Source: Candidatus Electrothrix communis (lineage in GTDB: Bacteria > Desulfobacterota > Desulfobulbia > Desulfobulbales > Desulfobulbaceae). From it: 64,000 bases of DNA. Shown here one piece after another: positions 45,025 through 52,894 of this stretch. The position numbers and the translations under genes were made by a program. Position 1 is the stretch's first letter. Every line of letters starts with the position of its first letter. The notes under the pieces are model-generated. The model saw nothing but the letters and a program-made list of their open reading frames with translations, made no database searches and had not been told where the DNA came from. The DNA lies in contig CP130629.1 of assembly GCA_030644725.1 (NCBI GenBank), positions 2,210,795-2,274,794 of the forward strand, written 5' to 3'.

Positions 45025-45813
45025 ATGAACATTCCTGCTATCAAAATACAGCTGATTCATATTGACGGGCCATTGAAAGGAAAAATCCATGAATTCTCCG
45101 AAGACGTTCTGCTTCTTGGTCGGCATCCTGAATGCCATATCGTCTTTCCTGAAACCTGTGCCGCTATTTCTCGCAAACATGCTGAAATCCGACGGGAAGG
45201 CAACCGATTCAAGCTGGTCGACACAAGCACCAACGGCACCCTGGTCAACGGCAAACAGCAGAAAGAAGTCTTCTTGAAAAACGGTGATGTCCTGATCCTC
45301 GCCGAAAAAAACGGCCCAAAAGTCAGTTTCCTGACAACCACTGGCCCGGCAGATGATAAAAAAAGCAAGGTACCCCGGCAAAAAAAAATCCAGCCGGAAC
45401 CTCTCCCAGCGATGCGGCCCGCCCAAACACCGGAGCAACCCATCGTACCGCCTCCCTCGCGACGCTCTCTCCCGAAAGAACCTCTTGCCACCGTGGCAAA
45501 AAGCTTCGTCGTTCAATACGGAGCCACCCTCCAGTCCTTTCATCAATTGCCGATCATTATCGGCAGCGACGACGATTGCGACTGTACCCTGTCACACCCC
45601 TCCCTGCTTGCCCAACATGCCCGCATCTTCTTTCGCGACGATCAGTATTGGATCGAAGACCTGACCGGTCGCAAACTGCTGACTATCAATCTGCGACCGA
45701 TTCAATCCGAAGTGCCCCTGCAACCGGATATCTGCCTGGCCCTGACACCTGACGGGCCAAATTTTCAATACCTCGGCAACGGCAGACTGGTTGAAATTGA
45801 CGATGCCTCATGA
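45025..45813 (+). CDS. Double FHA-domain protein
   Basis: 262 residues. FHA 1 (about 8-105) keeps LLGRHPECHIVF, ISRKHAEI and TNGTLVNG, the phosphothreonine-binding loops. A Pro-rich linker (about 115-160) leads to a second, weaker FHA fold (about 165-255; IIGSDDDCDCTLSHPSLLAQ). Fha proteins act downstream of PpkA-type kinases, including in T6SS activation. Divergent from the phosphatase gene. Confidence 0.82.
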   Translation: MNIPAIKIQLIHIDGPLKGKIHEFSEDVLLLGRHPECHIVFPETCAAISRKHAEIRREGNRFKLVDTSTNGTLVNGKQQKEVFLKNGDVLILAEKNGPKVSFLTTTGPADDKKSKVPRQKKIQPEPLPAMRPAQTPEQPIVPPPSRRSLPKEPLATVAKSFVVQYGATLQSFHQLPIIIGSDDDCDCTLSHPSLLAQHARIFFRDDQYWIEDLTGRKLLTINLRPIQSEVPLQPDICLALTPDGPNFQYLGNGRLVEIDDAS

Positions 45814-45829
45814 TTTCTTCGTAAACAAA

Positions 45830-45848
45830 GGGCGACCGCTGGTCGCCC
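45830..45848. repeat. Short hairpin after the FHA gene
   Basis: GGGCGACC (45830-45837) pairs with GGTCGCCC (45841-45848) over a 3-base loop, without a T-run. The word set matches the dispersed GGGCGAAC hairpins near 15.4 and 17.3 kb. The rest of 45849-45998 shows nothing else. Confidence 0.5.
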
Positions 45849-45998
45849 CTAGATCTCTTCTCGGGAGCAACGGAGGCCCCCTGTTCAGGATCATCATCTT
45901 TGCCTACCTGTTTCACCGGGCCCCCTCTTATTCTATCGACATACGATGCCGACATTGGTTACATCATCCGATTTTCTCCCGGCATCCCCGACACCCAA

Positions 45999-46760
45999 TC
46001 AACCGATCAGTTTCTCCAATTCCTGCCGAAGAAGATCCGGCATATTGCTGACAGCATCCTCGGCAATAATCTCCTGAAACGCCGGGATTCCAGAAAGCTG
46101 CGTCACCTCGGTGATAAACCTGTCCGGCGGCAGAAAGGTTGCTAACGGAACCGTCACCATGATTGCCGGAAGATTGCCGAGATCTGGAATGAGATAGGTA
46201 TCCACCTGATAACGTAGTTCTTCAAGCAAGGTTTTCAGGGCCGGAAAATGTTCCAGCAGCAGCACCAGAGCAAGATGGCAAATCAGGGCCTGACGCATTT
46301 CATCCTCCTGGCGCGATTCCCTGCCCTGCACCATGCCCCGCAAACGTCCCAAGGGACACTCGCATTGATAAGCGACAAGAAAACGGGTGGGCGAGGTGAT
46401 GGTAACGGTTCGCTCGCCCTCAATATTCAGTTCATATTGTAGTGGTTTACATTCCAAGGCATTGGAAATAGCCGCCAGCGGCGGATGCAGCTTTTTAGAA
46501 AGCTGAAACGGTGCTCCGCAGATACTGCTGAACCGTTCCTGCAATTCCGCAAAGGCCTTGTCCGAGCCGTGAATTTCCTGCTGGGCTGAACTTTTAATAT
46601 AGGTACCGAGCAGTTTACGCGGAATAAAGAGCGGACGCAGGGCTGCGAGCTGCCCCTTGAGACGCTGACTGAGCAGACTGGCTATTTTATCCGTGGCCTG
46701 CCGGAGTCCCAGAAACTCCTGATTATTCAGATCGGTACGGGGAATGTTCAGTTCGGTCAT
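45999..46760 (-). CDS. Unknown protein, linked to FHA/lytic transglycosylase gene
   Basis: 253 residues, not recognised. No signal peptide or membrane segment; a mix of helix and strand (LNIEGERTVTITSPTRFLVA), with a Leu-rich helix (ALICHLALVLLLEHFPALKT) and an end rich in Ile/Leu/Asp. It lies 31 bases after the next unknown gene on the same strand, in a run headed by the FHA-transglycosylase gene. Context suggests a cytosolic partner in the kinase/T6SS circuit, but that is inference. Confidence 0.6.
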   Translation of the reverse strand: MTELNIPRTDLNNQEFLGLRQATDKIASLLSQRLKGQLAALRPLFIPRKLLGTYIKSSAQQEIHGSDKAFAELQERFSSICGAPFQLSKKLHPPLAAISNALECKPLQYELNIEGERTVTITSPTRFLVAYQCECPLGRLRGMVQGRESRQEDEMRQALICHLALVLLLEHFPALKTLLEELRYQVDTYLIPDLGNLPAIMVTVPLATFLPPDRFITEVTQLSGIPAFQEIIAEDAVSNMPDLLRQELEKLIG

Positions 46761-46791
46761 AATGCTTTCTCTTGCTTGATGCTTGGCTCTA

Positions 46792-47574
46792 TCACTGCAA
46801 GGTGATGATATATGCCTCGGTTTCTTCTTCGGAAGAATAGGGGCAAAACATAATTTTTTCCGGTGTTCCTTCGACCTTCAGGTAATACGAACTGATTGGA
46901 TCAAGACTATTCTGTACAGCCCAGGCCCTAAACCGACAAGCACCCAGAGTTACCTCCAGCCCCTGCTGCGGATAATTGAGGACAGATTTTTCCGGCAACT
47001 GTCCGGCCCGCCCAACAGCATGCAGGGTTATCTCTCCCGTACTGACCCCGAATATCGCCCCCTGCCAGTCGCTATCTCGCGGACCGACTTCAAACCACTG
47101 GCCGATGTTGGCAATGCCGTACACATCCAGCCGGTATGGCGGTCGACTCCCCTGCGACGATACAGCATGGGCAGCGGCAACCACCTTAGCCGCATATGAG
47201 TCGTCGGCAAGGCGCAAAATACGGGCATCAGCAAACGGTGTTGCCAAAGACGCAGGCAGGACAGCCTCTCCTTCGGTCTGCAGGATGATAATCGGAAAAT
47301 CCGATCCCCGCTCGGCCTGAACCATCAGGGCCAGCATGGCCAGCCCGTAACGGACCGACGGCTGAGTCAGGCTTGCTGCCGATCCCAAGACCAACCACAG
47401 GGCAACATCGCTGTCCAGCAGCTGCTGTCGCGGAGCGGTCCAAGCCATTTTCTCCAGATCATCTTCAAAAAAATGTCCGTCCACCGCAAGACCGTACCCC
47501 TGCAGTTTTGCCATAACCGCTTGCACGCTTTCCTTGCTGCAACCGATGGCGCTGAGCCATATTTTTTTCTGCAT
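46792..47574 (-). CDS. Unknown protein, linked to FHA/lytic transglycosylase gene
   Basis: 260 residues, not recognised. The first half has an alternating alpha/beta look (DSDVALWLVLGSAASLTQPS, then RGSDFPIIILQTEGEAVLPA), like Rossmann- or TIR-type folds, but no diagnostic catalytic motif was found. The second half is beta-rich (LEVTLGACRFRAWAVQ). No signal peptide. It is 36 bases from the FHA-transglycosylase gene and part of the same run. Confidence 0.6.
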   Translation of the reverse strand: MQKKIWLSAIGCSKESVQAVMAKLQGYGLAVDGHFFEDDLEKMAWTAPRQQLLDSDVALWLVLGSAASLTQPSVRYGLAMLALMVQAERGSDFPIIILQTEGEAVLPASLATPFADARILRLADDSYAAKVVAAAHAVSSQGSRPPYRLDVYGIANIGQWFEVGPRDSDWQGAIFGVSTGEITLHAVGRAGQLPEKSVLNYPQQGLEVTLGACRFRAWAVQNSLDPISSYYLKVEGTPEKIMFCPYSSEEETEAYIITLQ

Positions 47575-47610
47575 ATATCCCGCCCGAGTGTTTTCTTACT
47601 TAAAATTCCC

Positions 47611-49095
47611 CTATTTTTCCGCCGCATCCGAGTCATCAAGGGGGTTGGCAAAATCAAAACCGAAGAGACGCGGATTGTCGCCGATCACTGCCGCTGAAAA
47701 TATATAAAAAACATAATCATAGGTCTGCTGCGGCATTTTCTTACGATATTTTTTGAGAAACTGCCAGAAATTCCGTTCCCTCGGATTTTCCGGCATGGCC
47801 TTGACCAGCCGGATGACCCGGTTCTCCCCCCAATTATAGGAGGCCATCACCAGCAGGCCAGAGGCCTGGGCATCGGTGTCGTAGATATCCCGCAGATATT
47901 TTGCCGCTGCCACCGTTGAGCGGACAAAATGATGCCGATCATCCTTTGAATCAGCCTTGCGTTGTTCGACAAGCGGGCCAACCTTGAGACCGTACCGGGA
48001 GCCAGTCTCCGGGATGAACTGCCACATCCCCTTGGCAATGCCCCAGCGAGTTTTCGGGCCAACGGCATTGACATTGAAATTGCTCTCCTGCAAAGCCAAG
48101 TAAAAAAACTGCGGGGGCAGGTAATAATGGCGCATGGCGCGGGCGATAACCGAAGGATAATTGTTTTCCTTCGCCCGTTTCAGGGCATTAACGAAGCGAC
48201 GGCTTAACTGCCATTTTTTGATATAGCGCATGACCTCGTCGGAGAAACCATCCGGTACAAAGAGTTCGCATTCACCGAAGATCCGAGCTGTTCTGAGGAT
48301 GGCCTGTTCCTGCGGGCTGATGTTTTTTTTGTAGATACCAAGGGTGTCGACAAACTCGGTGTAGCTGTTTTCCAACTCCCTGGCCCGCTGTTTATATTGC
48401 TCCACCTTGACAAGGGTGTCCGTGTCTTTGCTTTCTCTTCCCGCACGAAGGAGATCGGCGAATTCAATCTCCAATCCCTTCATCGCATAGAAGATCTCAC
48501 CGGCGAGTTCTTTTTGTTTTTCCAGCTGGAGATGTTTATACACCGCCAGAGAACCGGCCAAGATGAAAAGGCAGACAACAACGGCGATGACAGAGCCATA
48601 TTTTCTTTTCTGCTTTTTCTGCACTTGGGCAAAGGCTTGCCGCACCATCATGGTGTGTTCACCGGCCTCACCGTCGTCCTTGTCGCTGAAATAATGATCC
48701 CGGTAATGGGTCATAGTCAGGGTATCCTCGGCTTCCTCCTCCGGCTGCCGAATGTCGGGTTGCCGTATCGACAGGATCAATACCGGCCCACTCCGCCCGA
48801 GTTCGACCTGCATGGCCTCGGTGATCGCTACTCGATTCACCTGCTGGCCGTTCACCCAGATGCCGTTGGCGCTGTTGCAATCCTGGATCCACCAGGTATC
48901 GACCAGCAGGACGACCTCGGCATGCTGGCGACTGACCACCGGTTCAGGGATATGGATATCGCAGGCCGGATCTCGACCTATGCTAAACGTGGATGAGAAA
49001 GTCTGCTCTGCAAACTGGCCGCCGGTCCATGTCGCTGAAGCGAGAACATCAGGAGATGTTGGATTATGTGGACTATTTCGCTGCCTTGTGCTCAT
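47611..49095 (-). CDS. FHA - transmembrane - lytic transglycosylase fusion
   Basis: 494 residues. The cytoplasmic FHA domain (about 20-110) carries SIGRDPACDIHI, VVSRQHAEV and SANGIWVNG. One transmembrane helix (about 167-187) places the rest in the periplasm: a helical spacer and an SLT-type lytic transglycosylase (about 315-470) with catalytic Glu337 (LALQESNFN), GMWQFIPETG and YNWGE. Such enzymes cut glycan strands. The FHA domain could tie wall cutting to a phosphothreonine signal from the nearby kinase, for instance to open the wall for T6SS assembly. Confidence 0.85.
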   Translation of the reverse strand: MSTRQRNSPHNPTSPDVLASATWTGGQFAEQTFSSTFSIGRDPACDIHIPEPVVSRQHAEVVLLVDTWWIQDCNSANGIWVNGQQVNRVAITEAMQVELGRSGPVLILSIRQPDIRQPEEEAEDTLTMTHYRDHYFSDKDDGEAGEHTMMVRQAFAQVQKKQKRKYGSVIAVVVCLFILAGSLAVYKHLQLEKQKELAGEIFYAMKGLEIEFADLLRAGRESKDTDTLVKVEQYKQRARELENSYTEFVDTLGIYKKNISPQEQAILRTARIFGECELFVPDGFSDEVMRYIKKWQLSRRFVNALKRAKENNYPSVIARAMRHYYLPPQFFYLALQESNFNVNAVGPKTRWGIAKGMWQFIPETGSRYGLKVGPLVEQRKADSKDDRHHFVRSTVAAAKYLRDIYDTDAQASGLLVMASYNWGENRVIRLVKAMPENPRERNFWQFLKKYRKKMPQQTYDYVFYIFSAAVIGDNPRLFGFDFANPLDDSDAAEK

Positions 49096-49266
49096 ACTTT
49101 AATTCGCTTATTGGGATTAATTTTTCAGTCCAATTGCTTTGGGTTACGAGGAGCTGGCAGACGACGGGTCGGGGATTCGTTCTTCACCTTGACTTACTGG
49201 CTTTATAACAGATAATCCCGCAGGATTTCGGGATGGGGCAAAAGCGAAGTGGCGCAGCTCAGTTTT

Positions 49267-49599
49267 TTAATCAAGCAACGTATCTATTTCATCTTTTAAT
49301 TTTGGTAAATGCCGTACAATTGTTCCCCAAATTATCTCATTATCAATCTTGTCGTATCCATGTATCACCCGGTTTCTCATGCTAATAATTTGTCGTTTAC
49401 TTGAAATATGAATATCCGGAAAAATCTTTTCAATCCTGCCCATCGCTTCGCCGATAATTTCAAACTCCCGCTCAACAGCACGACGAAGCATCTTATTGCT
49501 CTGATACTCATTGAAATCCGGTTTCTCGCCAAGATAGCTTTTGATAGAATCAATCGATACTTTGATATCATAAAGATATTTTTTGATTTCATTGTCCAT
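49267..49599 (-). CDS. hepT: HepT-type HEPN RNase toxin (DUF86)
   Basis: 110 residues with the catalytic RX4HXY motif intact (RNRVIHGY, near residues 74-81) and the DUF86 core (LRRAVEREFEIIGEAM). In the MntA-HepT system the Tyr of this motif is AMPylated by the partner to switch off RNase activity. The start ATG 49599 overlaps the mntA stop by 11 bases. Confidence 0.92.
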   Translation of the reverse strand: MDNEIKKYLYDIKVSIDSIKSYLGEKPDFNEYQSNKMLRRAVEREFEIIGEAMGRIEKIFPDIHISSKRQIISMRNRVIHGYDKIDNEIIWGTIVRHLPKLKDEIDTLLD

Positions 49600-49894
49600 A
49601 AAGCAGGGTCTTAGTCTGATTGACAGAGGCTATGAAATAAGGGTTCGATAATGACTTATCCGTTATTAAGTCAACCCGTCTGCGTAATATTCGCTCAAAT
49701 TTATCGGCCACATCAAAATAATTATCTGCGTAATCACCTGGATCCATTGAGTTAAAGGATACAATTAAATCTATATCGCTATTTTCACCGAATTTATCGG
49801 TACACACCGAGCCGAATACAAATAATGACCTTACATTATGACTTCTGCACAATGCTTTAATCTTATCCAGGTTGTCATGTATTATTCTGTGCAT
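49589..49894 (-). CDS. mntA: MntA-type nucleotidyltransferase antitoxin
   Basis: 101 residues. FVFGSVCTDKFGENSDIDLI contains GSX10DXD, the nucleotidyltransferase active site; RRRVDLITDKSLSNPYF follows in the usual place. It AMPylates HepT in characterised pairs. Antitoxin-first order, overlapping hepT. The 5' end overlaps the remnant of a RAYT gene. Confidence 0.92.
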   Translation of the reverse strand: MHRIIHDNLDKIKALCRSHNVRSLFVFGSVCTDKFGENSDIDLIVSFNSMDPGDYADNYFDVADKFERILRRRVDLITDKSLSNPYFIASVNQTKTLLYGQ

Positions 49895-50387
49895 TTTCGT
49901 TACCCTTTTTAAGGATCAACAGGGTCAAACTCGATTGATTTTTCGACGATATTCCTCTGATTTCCTGTCGCCGCCTTTCTGTTGAGGAGTCAATTTGACG
50001 ATTGATCCTTGCTTCTATTTTTTCCTTAAAACAAGAGGTTCCCAGCACCCATGCTTTATTTGTGGCCTCCCTAATTGCCTTGAGTGATGTTTCATTCAGC
50101 TGCTGGCCGATCAAGGCACTGTACACTTCCCGCCGTTTCTGCTCTGTTTCACCTAATGCGTGATAAAGAGGATGAGGTGTAGTCATATTATCATGTTTCC
50201 CAAAAGCATTCATCCGATAACTGGACCAAGGATACTCGGCGGGATGCCTGACCATCCCAGCCCGTACCTGATTCATTTCAATGTAGCGATAAGATATCTG
50301 CATATTGCTCGCTGTCGATGAGGGTCGCTTTATAGCGGCCTTCCCATAATGTCCCTGTACGTTGATAGGTATAATTAAAATATTGCA
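49875..50387 (-). pseudogene. RAYT (REP-associated tyrosine transposase), 3' part
   Basis: Continues the gene broken by the ISKra4-like copy 2: after the insertion the frames read YFNYTYQRTGTLWEGRYKAT, then (after a frameshift near 50310) YRYIEMNQVRAGMVRHPAEY and PWSSYRMNAFG, a typical RAYT C-terminal half. RAYTs are HUH Y1 enzymes that act on REP palindromes. Not functional as read. Confidence 0.8.
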
Positions 50388-52022
50388 ACCTGTGCGGTTA
50401 GCCATTTTTTAGTCTAAGCAGCCAGTTTAAAATCAATATCCTTTTCCTCAAACCACTTTCTGTATTCATTATTTTGCTTAAGGGCAGTAATCGTAGCCAA
50501 GGCCACTGTTCCCTTTTTGGTCCAGCTCATCCCATTATGTTTTTGTCGTTCTGACACAATCAGATCATTCGCCTTTTCACCGACAGCACTCGAATTACAA
50601 AGTCCGAGTTCTTTTCGGGCAGCATAGCAGGGGATATAAGGTCGGTTCCTTTCCAGGTAGGCAATGAGTTTCTCTAATGATTGAACGTTCTTTATATCCT
50701 TCTCCGGGATCTCACGCAAAAACTCAACTGCTTTATCTGTGAGACCGTACCAAAGCAACGGCTTGAGTTTATTGAGAACTTCATTGCGTAATTTCCGACC
50801 GTTCATTGTTTGACTCAGCAACTCCCCGCACTTCTTACCAAGGTGGTACCAGTCCAATATTATTCCCATATTTTCTTTCCAGGAATAAAAATTTATAATT
50901 GCTGTATTCAGGACTGTATGACCATCAGTAAAAAACTGGAATCGTTTCCCGGAAAGACCGTTAGCAAGTAAAAAGACATTATAATAGGAAGAAGAGAGGT
51001 TATGGACGCTCCGTTTAAGACATATTTTGTCCCGTTGTGAGAAAGACGAGCGATTGTGTTATGTGCGTATTTCCTTGTATGCGCGGTTCTTTTCTGCCCC
51101 GGAATTCTGTTATCTTCCTGTCTTTTTACATTAACATCATCCACCGCTATGTTGATTGTTTCAGAAGGATCCTCGTAGCCTATCGGATTATCTATGTAAC
51201 CATCAGAAAAGCCACATACTTCTGTACAAAGAGAGACTGCGTCGTCAATCTTCTCCTGATCCAGAAAAAAAGGGACTGATTGAGTATACTCTGGATTCTC
51301 TTCTTGATATATCCCGGTCTCTTCAAAGCCATGCCGGGATAATATTTGTTCGGATTTTTTGTTATATGCTCAAGCAGGGCAGTTCCTTCCCGCTCTGTAG
51401 CTTCATGAAGTGTACGGGATGGGGTGCCGTCTTTTTCCTGGTACCGGATGCGATTGATTAATCGTGTTGTTTTTCTGTATGATTCTTCCGTATCACCGTA
51501 AATCAAAGCTATTTCTTTGAAACCTGTGGTTCGGTAATACTCTTTCCCATGCAGGCACGAAAAAACATCTTGACCGGTGTTGTATCGCACGTCGGCACCC
51601 TTCAGGATACTATGAGTAAAGAATGCAAATCGTCCGGCTTCCCCATCAACTTTATATGGACAACTATTTTGAATTACTTGTTCTCCGGCTTCACTCATCT
51701 CACCAGCTTTTTTTGAGACACCCCGGTAAGGTGCTCGGATAAAGCAGACCGTATTGTCGGATATGCGGTTTGTAAAATGGTTTTTTCGCACTTGTCTATA
51801 CTTACAGCATCTTTCTCACTGATAACCATATTGAAACTGCCATCTTGCTGCTTCGTCGGGCTATCGCTAATAGATTCGTTACACTCTACAAGTTCAACGC
51901 TTACTTTGACTTTATACCCAGTCATTCTGATCCCTCCACATGAAATATGAGTCTATCCTTCTATAATATTAATCGCATGTCACGCGTGAGGGTAGTGAAA
52001 ATTAATCTAACCGCACAGGTCG
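50388..52022 (-). mobile_element. ISKra4-like insertion sequence, copy 2
   Basis: 1635 bases, almost identical to 26774-28409, with ends ACCTGTGCGGTTAG and CTAACCGCACAGGTCG. AAATATTGCA is duplicated at 50378-50387 and 52023-52032. Removing the IS and one duplicate rejoins a RAYT gene at YVQYFNYTYQ, so this copy inserted intact. Confidence 0.9.
50414..51925 (-). pseudogene. ISKra4-like transposase (copy 2), multiple frames
   Basis: Same protein as in copy 1. The 5' frame (51925-51695) ends at an A run of seven (51708-51714) that again contains A_AAA_AAG. A one-base loss in the T run at 51355-51360 (seven in copy 1) and another at 50970-50974 (five A; six in copy 1) break the later frames. In turn this copy keeps seven bases at 51265-51271, where copy 1 has six. 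Combining both copies gives an intact enzyme of about 500 residues. Confidence 0.75.
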
Positions 52023-52284
52023 AAATATTGCACATAACAGCGACCGATCATCTGCATGGTTTTAGAAATGCCGTCTTTTTATGCGGCGTGATCAGCAGGT
52101 GGACATGATTGGTCATGAAGACATAGGCATGGACATCACAGTTATGCTTTTCACAGGCTGCTTGTAATTTCTTCGGATAAAACCGATCATCCTCATCGGC
52201 GTAGAATATCTGCTCTCGGTTGTTTCCGCGTATAATCACATGTTGGGGATGGTCGATTAAAACGAAACGGGGTTGACGGGGCAT
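52023..52284 (-). pseudogene. RAYT, 5' part
   Basis: MPRQPRFVLIDHPQHVIIRG and NREQIFYADEDDRFYPKKLQ lead to the HUH motif TNHVHLLITPH. A missing A in a run of five (near 52073) shifts the frame; restoring it gives KTMQMIGRCYVQYF up to the IS border, the region of the catalytic Tyr. The gene is therefore cut at its active site by ISKra4-like copy 2. Confidence 0.8.
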
Positions 52285-52613
52285 AACGAATCAAATTTGA
52301 GGAAAATCTGAATGTTAATGGCTCCGCTGCGTAAAGCAGCAGAGGGTTACTCTTTTAAAATCAATCGAATCTGACCCTTTTGATTTGAAATCAATCGAGT
52401 CTGACCCTTTTGATTCAAATTGGTAATCTCCATCGGCGGAGAATATCGGCTCCCGGTTGTTTCAGCGTATCATCACACGTTGGGATGGTCGACTGAAACG
52501 AAACGGGTTGACGGGACATAATGGGCAAATTCAGGAATCAATCAAGTCTGACCCCTTCGATTCCCGTGAGGCGGATGGCGTGTTCAAATCAATTAAGCTT
52601 GGCTTTTTTGATC
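52285..52613. repeat. RAYT-associated repeats and second RAYT 5' remnant
   Basis: Three related words TCAATCGAATCTGACCCTTT (52361-52380), a one-base variant at 52391-52410 and a diverged copy at 52538-52562 lie just outside the RAYT gene. Between them, about 52430-52520, is a decayed second copy of the RAYT 5' end (CGGCGGAGAATATCGGCTC compared with CGGCGTAGAATATCTGCTC). These are probably the REP-type substrates of the RAYT. No gene is seen here. Confidence 0.65.
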
Positions 52614-52886
52614 TTACTCGGGATATGTATTTTCTAATATAGCGTCATATAAGTTGTCTTCACCTGATTTTCGCTGCCAATCTTCTCCTCTTTCATCAAA
52701 GAGAGCTACCAGTCCAAGGAGCATTAATGGATTTGCAGCAAAAAATTGCCGTTCATCATTGTAGGCAACCCAATCTCCTATCTCATATTCATCATCTGAT
52801 GGATCAATTCTAATATTATATCCTTTTTTTTTAATAACTAATAATGCGGCATTATAAGTGTTTGGTGCATCTGATAAGGTGAACAT
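52614..52886 (-). CDS. Candidate immunity protein for the Rhs toxin
   Basis: 90 residues, acidic (DPSDDEYEIGDWVAYNDERQ), no signal or membrane segment. It follows the Rhs gene by 8 bases on the same strand, exactly where cognate immunity genes lie. No named family was recognised. The C-terminal part (FFAANPLMLLGLVALFDERG) is hydrophobic and helical. Confidence 0.65.
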   Translation of the reverse strand: MFTLSDAPNTYNAALLVIKKKGYNIRIDPSDDEYEIGDWVAYNDERQFFAANPLMLLGLVALFDERGEDWQRKSGEDNLYDAILENTYPE

Positions 52887-52894
52887 GTATCCTC

